Assembly (NCBI RefSeq): GCF_000378345.1
Contig: NZ_KB899546.1
Coordinates: forward strand, 1-64,000
Source: Hirschia maritima DSM 19733
GTDB taxonomy: Bacteria; Pseudomonadota; Alphaproteobacteria; Caulobacterales; Hyphomonadaceae
Length of the DNA stretch: 64,000 bases
Direction of reading: 5' to 3'
Of this stretch, positions 57,954-64,000 are shown in pieces; positions within the stretch are counted from its first letter, which is position 1, and every line of letters starts with the position of its first letter. The notes under the pieces are model-generated. The model ran no database searches. It had not been told where the DNA came from and saw only the letters and a program-made list of their open reading frames with translations. A program made the position numbers and the translations under genes.

Positions 57954-58490
57954 CTATTGGATAGGCGGCTCACTTACCGTTTCAAATACAGATGTTACGC
58001 GGCCACCAACACCGCCGCCATCCATATTATACCGCCCTTTTGGAATATCTATCACTAGATGCGCCCCCGCAATTACACCTTCAGCATTTGTCACTAATAC
58101 ATTGCCAGAAAGCGTAATTCGCTCTTTTGCAGCGACATAAACACCACGATCAGCCTTAACCTTTTCCGCTGGTGTAATGTAATAAACTTCGCCATTTGCA
58201 CGAATTTCTTTGAGCGCACCGATTGAGCCTGTCGCAGCAGCACCCAATTGTTGCTGACTTTCCTTGCTCCAATAGCTCACAACGACTTCATTTGCACGAA
58301 TGCGCGATTGCCCCTGAATCACATCCACATTTCCATAATAAATGGCTTCATGTTTCACATCATCCAATTCAAAACGGTCGGCTGTAATTTCTATTGGTCC
58401 GCGATCATTACCCAATTGAGCGTGAGCAGATGGACTTGCCAATACCATTGTTGCAATCAACGCAAGAGCCGTATCTTTGAATTTAAACAT
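57954..58490 (-). CDS. lptA: LPS transport periplasmic protein LptA
   Basis: The 178-residue protein has a signal peptide ending near SAHAQ and the beta-jellyroll OstA fold: PIEITADRFELDDVKHEAIYYGNVDVIQG and ANEVVVSYW. It bridges LptC and LptD. The ATG at 58490 has AAGGA; the alternative eleven codons upstream adds nothing. Between lptC and lptB. Confidence 0.92.
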   Translation of the reverse strand: MFKFKDTALALIATMVLASPSAHAQLGNDRGPIEITADRFELDDVKHEAIYYGNVDVIQGQSRIRANEVVVSYWSKESQQQLGAAATGSIGALKEIRANGEVYYITPAEKVKADRGVYVAAKERITLSGNVLVTNAEGVIAGAHLVIDIPKGRYNMDGGGVGGRVTSVFETVSEPPIQ

Positions 58491-58537
58491 ACTGAAATTC
58501 CTTTTGACTGCTAACAAAAGCATTTAACTCTACCATA

Positions 58538-59155
58538 TCAGTTATTCTCCTCCTCGGAAGAGACATTCTCAATCAATGTCCAAACATTTCCAGTCAACAC
58601 TGTGCGTTTTCCACCATCAAGAACTTCATACTTGTCGGCTCGAAACTCACCTAGCGGGCCTGTCCCACGCAAGGATACATCCCCCACCACTCTGTTCTCT
58701 GTGATGTAGACAGTTGCTTCTTGAGTACGTATCTCGTGATCTTCTGCATCAACAAAGTGAACTTCTTCAGTCAATGTGAGCATTTGCTTTCCGCGGTCAT
58801 ACACACCTGTTTTTGCACGCACCTGTCCGCCCAATCCATCGTCCAAAATGGGATCTTGTAGGTCCACAACCTCCAACTCATCGAGGCGTCTTTGCGCCGT
58901 ACCTGCAATCAATACAAAAGCGTTTCCGTTGTAATCACGTCCAGTGAACCGTGGGTTCAGCATAGTGACTCCACTCACTGGACTAGTTGCAGTCGCATTA
59001 CCTGAAGTGAAGCCATGCACAATGACAGGTCCAATCAACCATCCCGCAGATATCGCAATGCCAGCCATAAAGAGCATACGTAAAAGCCCGACAAGACTGG
59101 AGCGAAAGCGCGCCTGCGCCAATGTAGTAACGCGGCGCGGCTCCCATAAATCCAT
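58538..59155 (-). CDS. lptC: LPS export protein LptC
   Basis: The 205-residue protein has one N-terminal membrane helix (about 25-45) and an OstA-like periplasmic domain (TGVYDRGKQMLTLTEEVHFVD, with TAQRRL before it). It passes LPS from the inner membrane to LptA. The ATG at 59155 (MDLWEPRR) fits the family; TTG codons upstream are possible. Adjacent to lptA. Confidence 0.88.
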   Translation of the reverse strand: MDLWEPRRVTTLAQARFRSSLVGLLRMLFMAGIAISAGWLIGPVIVHGFTSGNATATSPVSGVTMLNPRFTGRDYNGNAFVLIAGTAQRRLDELEVVDLQDPILDDGLGGQVRAKTGVYDRGKQMLTLTEEVHFVDAEDHEIRTQEATVYITENRVVGDVSLRGTGPLGEFRADKYEVLDGGKRTVLTGNVWTLIENVSSEEENN

Positions 59156-59268
59156 CTTATTTTGTGCGATTGTGCTCAATATAGGCCCCAAAAAAGATCG
59201 TTAGAATTCAACATTTCACAACTTAAAGACAAAACGATGTCTCTACTGTGTTTAAAAGTACAGTTTAA

Positions 59269-59883
59269 TTAACTGTGTGCAAAAATATCTGTTTCTGGCC
59301 ATCCAGCGAGATCCAACTCAGCTCGTTTCGGTAAGAAATCAAAACACGCCTGCGCCAATTCCATACGTCCCTCACGCTCCAACATAACAATTAGCTTTTC
59401 ACGAATTTCATGAAGATAAAGAACATCTGATGCAGCATAGGCTAGCTGCGCGTCGCTTAGTTCATCAGCGCCCCAATCAGAAGATTGTTGAGCCTTGGAC
59501 ATATCTGCCCCAACCAACTCTCTAGTGACATCTTTCAATCCATGACGGTCTGTATAAGTGCGAACGAGTTTGGAAGCGATCTTAGTACAGAAAATTGGAG
59601 CACACTCGATGCCCAGCCACTTTTTCATCATGGCCACATCAAAACGTGCAAAGTGAAAAATCTTAAGAATGTCAGGAGCAGACATCAATTTTTTTAAATT
59701 TGGACAATCAAATGTCTGACGGTTCAATTTCACGACATGCTCATCGCCTGATCCATCAGATAATTGAACAACACACAATTGATCACGGTGTAACTCCAGC
59801 CCCATTGCTTCTGTATCAACCGCAATGATGTTACCCAATTTCAATCCGTCTGGAAGATCACCATCGTGATATTTGATCGCCAT
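59269..59883 (-). CDS. nrnC: NrnC / RNase D-like 3'-5' exoribonuclease
   Basis: The 204-residue protein is a lone DEDDy exonuclease domain without the HRDC domain of RNase D. Motif Exo I is IIAVDTEAMGLEL, Exo II is around HFARFDVAMM, and Exo III with Tyr is LAYAASDVLYLHEI. In alphaproteobacteria this short form is NrnC, which degrades dinucleotides (the ends of RNA decay). AAGGA precedes the ATG. It is upstream of lptC by 113 bp on the same strand. Confidence 0.88.
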   Translation of the reverse strand: MAIKYHDGDLPDGLKLGNIIAVDTEAMGLELHRDQLCVVQLSDGSGDEHVVKLNRQTFDCPNLKKLMSAPDILKIFHFARFDVAMMKKWLGIECAPIFCTKIASKLVRTYTDRHGLKDVTRELVGADMSKAQQSSDWGADELSDAQLAYAASDVLYLHEIREKLIVMLEREGRMELAQACFDFLPKRAELDLAGWPETDIFAHS

Positions 59884-60027
59884 CTTGTGTCCTTCACCAT
59901 ATATTACATTATACAACACGCATCTAACTTAGATAATCATTGTTTGACCATAGTCTAGTTCCCAATAAACCTAGAGATCACACAATCAGGCAAAAACACT
60001 GTAAAAATCACACACTTCTATATCAGA

Positions 60028-61092
60028 TTAGCTGAATCTGTTTGGTGAAGAGGTAGATGCACGTTCGATCAATGTGTATTCCAACCATTGATGACCTTTT
60101 TGGGACAGTTTTGATTTCTCTTCCTTCGGAAAAATCATCTCATCCAAAATTTCAACAGCGCAAGCACCAATCTCAGAAACCGGTTGGTGAATTGTCGTTA
60201 AATTAGGCCAAATACTTGTTGCTATTGGCGAATCATCAAATCCAGCAACAGAAAGATCTCCCGGAAGAATTAGCCCCTGGCGAGACCCTGCTCCGATAAC
60301 CCCCGCCGCCATGTCATCATTAGCTGCAAAAATAGCGGTTGGACGTGGATCAAATGTTAGCATACGTTCGGCGGCTTGCATTCCAGACAAATATGTAAAA
60401 TCACCCTGCTCCACCATCAATGGATTTACTTCCAAATTGGCCGCCTCCATCGCGTCACAAAACCCTTTGTAACGCAAAGAAGTCCCCGCTTGATCTTTTC
60501 GTCCTTTTATAAAACCAATTCTCGAGTGGCCCAATTCAATCAGTTTTTCTGTAATCGCCTTCGCCGCTGCGCGATTATCAATACCAAGCTCAAACATATT
60601 GGCTTTGTTCTTTTTACGTTTGCCTACGCTACCTGTTGTAAATACGGCAGGTATTTTTTCTTTCGCTATTACGTCTCGCGTTGCAGCTTCATCACCCATT
60701 GGCGATGGCAATATAATTCCATCCCATTGTGTGCGATATTGTTCCGCCAACATTTCTGCAGAGAGATCTTCACTTGCGCGTATAACAACAAGCTGGTGCC
60801 CCAAATGACCAGCCTTCTCAACCGCGCCCACCAGCAATTCACCAAGATAAGAACTGGAAGGGTTCCCATATAAAAGACAAATACGAGCAACCTTAGCGCC
60901 AGCCAAACGCCTTGCACCAATATTAGGACGATAATTCAGCTTACGAATAGATTCCTGAACAGATTTTCGGGTTGATTCACGTACACTCGTCTCACCATTG
61001 ATAACGCGGGAAACCGTCATAGGTGAAACGCCAGCATCCTTCGCGACATCAGACAGCGTTATAGAGTTTGAACGTGACCGATCAGATGCCAA
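60028..61092 (-). CDS. LacI-family transcriptional regulator
   Basis: The 354-residue repressor has an N-terminal helix-turn-helix (ITLSDVAKDAGVSPMTVSRVINGE), a hinge helix (LNYRPNIGARRLAG) and a periplasmic-binding-like effector domain with FEL...DNRAAAKAITEKLIELGHSRIGFI. A sugar or sugar-derived ligand is likely. The start is best placed at TTG 61092, eight bases after the ribosome site GAGGGA; a GTG at 61164 would add 24 residues before the HTH. It is divergent from opgG, with a candidate operator between them. Confidence 0.87.
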   Translation of the reverse strand: MASDRSRSNSITLSDVAKDAGVSPMTVSRVINGETSVRESTRKSVQESIRKLNYRPNIGARRLAGAKVARICLLYGNPSSSYLGELLVGAVEKAGHLGHQLVVIRASEDLSAEMLAEQYRTQWDGIILPSPMGDEAATRDVIAKEKIPAVFTTGSVGKRKKNKANMFELGIDNRAAAKAITEKLIELGHSRIGFIKGRKDQAGTSLRYKGFCDAMEAANLEVNPLMVEQGDFTYLSGMQAAERMLTFDPRPTAIFAANDDMAAGVIGAGSRQGLILPGDLSVAGFDDSPIATSIWPNLTTIHQPVSEIGACAVEILDEMIFPKEEKSKLSQKGHQWLEYTLIERASTSSPNRFS

Positions 61093-61336
61093 AAATTTTC
61101 CCTCACAAATCCAAACAACACAGTCGTCTACAGACAATTTCACCGACGAAATCGCCCAATTCACAACCTAAACGATTCTGTTCAATCACAAAATGCCATG
61201 CATTCCATCAACAATAAGAATAAATGGCTAATAACGCTCTCTATACATTACAGAAATTACATTCATTCCCAGCTCATCAAGCCTCTGACATAGCAATTTC
61301 TATCAATAAATACCCTGATATCAATACTAACAAAAC

Positions 61337-61513
61337 TTTCATGATGACAAGAATCTTCAATAATAAGCGTAGGTTACCAAATTTAGATTAAGTTCTATCG
61401 CCAGCTTACTGATTTTTCACATGAAATTTTTTCAAAAATCCTGCATTAGACAATTAACGTTAATAGGAGGCAGATAATATTTCAGAGTTTCTTCGCTATT
61501 TTCATGATGACAA
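61337..61513 (+). repeat. 14-bp direct repeat upstream of opgG
   Basis: TTTCATGATGACAA occurs at 61337-61350 and again at 61500-61513, 163 bp apart. It includes the palindrome TCATGA. In 600 bp a 14-base match is unlikely by chance, so a regulator site or a remnant of a duplication is possible. Confidence 0.5.
61453..61464. promoter_or_regulatory. Candidate LacI-family operator
   Basis: ATTAACGTTAAT is a perfect 12-bp palindrome with the central CG typical of LacI-family operators. It lies 361 bp upstream of the LacI-type gene and 227 bp upstream of opgG. The regulator's real site is unknown. Confidence 0.4.
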
Positions 61514-61690
61514 TAGCTAAACTCAGGACTCAAAGTAGAGCATCAGATTGGTGCACCACTTCGTCCCGAAAAGTCACTTGATATTATATCCTCGGATAGT
61601 TCCCCAAAACTCAGCAATTTTTTTTCAAACTGGCTCTCGCCGCAAACAATTAAACAGCTCCAAAGTATCCTGAAGGTTAACAGAATCTTA

Positions 61691-63298
61691 ATGACGCGCC
61701 CAACTATCAAAATTATCCTAGCTTGGATTTTGATCTCTTTTTCAGCGTGCTTGCCTGCAAGTTCTGCTCCTGCTGGCGCGCAGAAAATCATTGCTCCTGC
61801 GGATGCTCCTTTTACTTTTGATCTGTTATCTCAAGTCATGGAGTCGCGCGCTCAGGCCCCTTACCAAGCTCCTTCCCGCGATGAACTGCCTGAAAAACTC
61901 AGCAGCATGACATATGACGAACACCGCGCTATTCGTCACAATCCAGAGCGTGCATACTGGAAAGATCAAACACCTTTTGAAATGCAAGCTTTCCATTTGG
62001 GTGGCATATTCTGGGAAACGGTACGTCTTTACGAGATTTCAAACAAAAAAGTGAAGCCGGTTGGTTTTACATCAGATGACTTCATCTACCGTCCGCCTCT
62101 GAACCCAACGGATTTTGAAGACTTCACAATGCCGGGTGTTGCAGGTTTCCGCCTAGCCTACCCTCTAAACACAGACGAATACAAAGACGAGCTCGTTTCT
62201 TTTATTGGTGCAAGCTATTTCCGCGCTCTTGGTCAGGGTAGCCTTTACGGCCTCTCAGCGCGCGGTCTTGCTGTAAACACAGCAACTAAATCTGGTGAAG
62301 AGTTTCCACGTTTTACAGATTTTTACATTGAAACACCAAAACCTGATGCACAAGATGTCACTGTCTATGCGGCAATGGATAGCAAGTCCCTAACAGGTGC
62401 CTTTAAATTTGTTATCACTCCCGGGCCAGACACCGTAATGGATGTCACAGCCCGTCTATACTTTCGAAACGATGTGGCCCGCTTGGGGGTTGCTCCTCTT
62501 ACAAGCATGTATCTGTATTCGGACACTAATCACCGCTTTGATGATTACCGTGGCCGGGTTCACGACAGCGACGGCCTTAAAATTATCCGCGAAAATGGCG
62601 ATGTCCTTTGGCGCAATCTGAACAATCCTCAAAAGCTCGCCAATTCTTACTTTGCTGAAACTAACCCCAAAGCTTTTGGTCTCATGCAGCGCAATCGCAA
62701 TTTTGATATGTATCAAGATGCAGAAGCCCACTATGAACGTCGACCATCTTTGTTAGTTGAACCAATTGGTGATTGGGGTAAAGGGCATGTTTCTCTGGTT
62801 GAGATCCCGACAGACCTTGAAATTAACGACAATATTGTTGCCTTCTGGACACCTGCTGTAGCACCCAAAGCTGGTGAAAGTCGTGAATATGCCTATCGCC
62901 TTAGCTGGGGAGACGTTGAACGTCCCGAGCAAGAGATAGAAGAGTACACAGAAAACTATGCCCAAGTCATCGGACTTCGTGGTGGCATGGGCGGTGTCTC
63001 TGGAACAGCTGGAATTACTAAACTTCGTAAATTCGTTGTCGACTTTGAAGGTGGCTATCTGAGCGCCCTTCCAGAAGGCAGCGATGTAAAATCAGTCATC
63101 AATATTAGTCGCGGTGACCTCGTAAGCACTTCATTGTCTCGCATTGGCGATAGCAATGTCTGGCGCTTAGTCGTTGACGCACAACCAAACTCTCAAGCTC
63201 CCATGGAACTCAATGCTTATTTGAAAAATGGGGAAAAAAGGCTCTCAGAAGTCTGGCTATATCAATGGAGATCAGGCGATGAAAAACGTCACGAATAA
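61691..63298 (+). CDS. opgG: Glucan biosynthesis protein G (OpgG/MdoG)
   Basis: The 535-residue periplasmic protein begins with a signal peptide (MTRPTIKIILAWILISFSA) and has the two-domain OpgG/OpgD architecture: FTFDLLSQVMESRAQAPYQ, the YDEHRAIRHNPERAYW segment, FFRNDVARLGVAPLTSMYLY and the C-terminal immunoglobulin-like part ending WLYQWRSGD. It acts with OpgH in making osmoregulated periplasmic beta-glucans, probably as a branching or chain-trimming enzyme. GAAGG lies upstream. The end overlaps the next small ORF by 20 bases. Confidence 0.93.
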   Translation: MTRPTIKIILAWILISFSACLPASSAPAGAQKIIAPADAPFTFDLLSQVMESRAQAPYQAPSRDELPEKLSSMTYDEHRAIRHNPERAYWKDQTPFEMQAFHLGGIFWETVRLYEISNKKVKPVGFTSDDFIYRPPLNPTDFEDFTMPGVAGFRLAYPLNTDEYKDELVSFIGASYFRALGQGSLYGLSARGLAVNTATKSGEEFPRFTDFYIETPKPDAQDVTVYAAMDSKSLTGAFKFVITPGPDTVMDVTARLYFRNDVARLGVAPLTSMYLYSDTNHRFDDYRGRVHDSDGLKIIRENGDVLWRNLNNPQKLANSYFAETNPKAFGLMQRNRNFDMYQDAEAHYERRPSLLVEPIGDWGKGHVSLVEIPTDLEINDNIVAFWTPAVAPKAGESREYAYRLSWGDVERPEQEIEEYTENYAQVIGLRGGMGGVSGTAGITKLRKFVVDFEGGYLSALPEGSDVKSVINISRGDLVSTSLSRIGDSNVWRLVVDAQPNSQAPMELNAYLKNGEKRLSEVWLYQWRSGDEKRHE

Positions 63299-63437
63299 AC
63301 TTTCTTCAGGTTCAAAATCATCTATGCGCGGCCTCCCCAATGCGCCAATGGCTATGCCAGCTCAATCTCTTGAGCGCCGTCGCGAACGCCGTACAACGAC
63401 ATTATTGCCCTTCGCTGGACGTTTGGCGACAAAGTAA
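63279..63437 (+). CDS. 52-codon ORF resembling the detached N-terminus of OpgH
   Basis: The predicted 52-residue peptide is basic (many Arg) and contains GLPNAPMAMPAQSLERRRERRTT. From memory, a LPxxAPLxMPxQxL motif followed by an Arg-rich stretch is the N-terminal cytoplasmic tail of OpgH in many species. Here it ends in TAA and the OpgH membrane part starts separately 80 bp later in another frame. GGAGA precedes the ATG, and the start overlaps opgG, so translation looks real. It could be a split protein, a small separate protein or a decayed end of opgH. No signal peptide or membrane helix. Confidence 0.55.
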   Translation: MKNVTNKLSSGSKSSMRGLPNAPMAMPAQSLERRRERRTTTLLPFAGRLATK

Positions 63438-63490
63438 ATATATGAGAGTTAAAGACGTCTAACTTCTCAACAAGTCTAACGCCAAATCGT

Positions 63491-63516
63491 AAGGCAAGAA
63501 GTTCACAGGTTGCCTT
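63491..63516 (+). promoter_or_regulatory. Hairpin covering the opgH ribosome site
   Basis: AAGGCAA (63491-63497) pairs perfectly with TTGCCTT (63510-63516), which ends one base before the opgH ATG. The likely ribosome site CAGG (63506-63509) lies in the 12-base loop. It may limit or adjust opgH translation. Confidence 0.4.
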
Positions 63517-64000
63517 ATGCTATTCATCAGTCGTTTCATATCAATTGCTTATGCATTAGTCATCGCGCTGACGGCCACGCGCTTGTCAGCGGAAGTGTTC
63601 TTTGCAGATGGCAAGGATTGGCTTGATTACGTCAGGATTGCCTTACTCGGCATTTCATCTGCATGGATTGCCTGGGGTGGCTCAATGGCATTGGGCGGCT
63701 TGCTAGCCCCAAAACCTGCAGCACCAGTTAAATCGTCTGGCAAACCTATAAATCCAAATCATCGAACTGCGGTTTTGGTTCCGGTGTATAATGAAGAGCC
63801 CTCCAAAACCTTTTCTCATATCGCCGCAATGGTTGAATCTTTGGCTTCCACCAATTCCGGACAGCACTTTGATTTTGCTGTATTATCAGACTCAAACACT
63901 CCGGATGCCATTTCAACAGAGGAAGAATGGTTTGACCGACTTTCCGAAGAATATGGCCAGAAATGCAATATTTTCTACCGTCGCCGCGAAAACAATGAAG
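63517..64000 (+). CDS. opgH: Glucan glucosyltransferase OpgH (MdoH), 5' part only
   Basis: The first 161 codons are in the window; the gene runs off its end. The start MLFISRFISIAYALVIAL leads straight into membrane helix 1, then a second helix (around ISSAWIAWGGSMALGGLL) and the glycosyltransferase start NPNHRTAVLVPVYNEEPSKTFSHIAAM, LSDSNTPDAI and FYRRRENNE, all matching OpgH. It makes the beta-1,2-glucan backbone from UDP-glucose in the inner membrane. The usual cytoplasmic tail is missing; the motif expected there is in the preceding ORF. Two in-frame stops (63460 and 63490) rule out a longer frame. Confidence 0.85.
   Translation, partial: MLFISRFISIAYALVIALTATRLSAEVFFADGKDWLDYVRIALLGISSAWIAWGGSMALGGLLAPKPAAPVKSSGKPINPNHRTAVLVPVYNEEPSKTFSHIAAMVESLASTNSGQHFDFAVLSDSNTPDAISTEEEWFDRLSEEYGQKCNIFYRRRENNE

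Larger units (their letters stand above)
61093..61690. other. 598-bp intergenic region between the LacI-type gene and opgG
   Basis: No convincing gene is seen in this A+T-rich gap. It contains a 12-bp perfect palindrome with a central CG (61453-61464), an AGGAGG (61465-61470) not followed by a proper start codon, a 14-bp direct repeat (61337-61350 and 61500-61513) and a TTAA-N7-TTAA motif (61677-61691) at the opgG start. A short ATG frame at 61504 makes only 25 codons and lacks a ribosome site. The region looks regulatory. Confidence 0.6.

Noticed and set aside
61543-61791. Minus-strand ORF of 82 codons overlapping the opgG start
   Set aside because: Overlaps the signal-peptide codons of opgG on the other strand and lacks a ribosome site or family resemblance.
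1-64000. tRNA, rRNA, CRISPR arrays, insertion sequences and prophage genes
   Set aside because: Intergenic regions were read for cloverleaf-like ends, regularly spaced repeats and transposase or integrase proteins; none was found. Short tRNA-like folds may be missed without a covariance search.

Overview
The window looks like a chromosomal segment of an alphaproteobacterium, most likely from the Caulobacterales / Hyphomonadaceae side (a Hirschia-like marine prosthecate bacterium is my best guess, from memory and not tested). The reasons are a cckA-type cell-cycle hybrid kinase next to fliQ-fliR-flhB and close to recA-alaS, the alphaproteobacterial sets lptC-lptA-lptB-rpoN-hpf-ptsN, tlpA-argH-lptM-lysA-DUF4175 and zinc-ribbon/ftsE/ftsX, an ethylmalonyl-CoA-pathway dehydrogenase, and moderate G+C. 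I see no phage, transposase, CRISPR array, rRNA or tRNA. Most of the window is ordinary core genome.

Layout. 1-7.4 kb is the most accessory part: the 3' end of a secreted protein with two carbohydrate-binding-like domains, a glyoxalase-fold protein, RarD, Asd, an NTF2-like protein, a phosphodiesterase plus glycosyltransferase pair, and two nearly identical 114-bp copies of an sRNA-like repeat. 7.5-20 kb holds a biotin-dependent carboxyltransferase, two rRNA-modification enzymes, alaS, recA with a probable SOS box, cckA and the flagellar export genes. 20-26.6 kb holds a DUF885 lipoprotein peptidase, a very acidic repeat-containing membrane protein, a TerC protein and a small lipoprotein. 26.7-33.8 kb is metabolic: methylsuccinyl-CoA dehydrogenase, AmtB, a HIG1-type small membrane protein, cobalamin adenosyltransferase, EtfBA and 3-hydroxybutyryl-CoA dehydrogenase. 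33.9-45.7 kb holds a TadG-like von Willebrand protein, TlpA, ArgH, LptM, LysA, a DUF4175 protein, an orphan membrane protein and a hybrid kinase. 45.8-51.3 kb runs hpt, zinc-ribbon protein, ftsEX, ydcF, plsC and DUF2125. 51.3-54.2 kb is the chorismate mutase / hisC / tyrC aromatic cluster. 54.4-59.9 kb is ptsN-hpf-rpoN-lptB-lptA-lptC plus nrnC. 60-64 kb is a LacI-type regulator followed, after a 0.6-kb regulatory-looking gap, by the osmoregulated periplasmic glucan genes opgG and opgH.

How it fits together. Mcd, the cobalamin adenosyltransferase (cofactor for acyl-CoA mutases), EtfAB and Hbd fit one metabolic theme: C2/C4 acyl-CoA assimilation with electrons passed to ETF. Lpt, PlsC and Opg genes serve the envelope; FtsEX, CckA and the flagellar genes serve division and development; RpoN, PtsN and Hpf form the usual stress and nitrogen-signalling island.

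The points most worth a second look are the duplicated 114-bp element, which resembles a self-contained sigma-54-like small-RNA gene; an apparent splitting of OpgH, whose conserved N-terminal motif sits in a separate 52-codon ORF; and several unrecognised or oddly built envelope proteins. The window runs out inside opgH.
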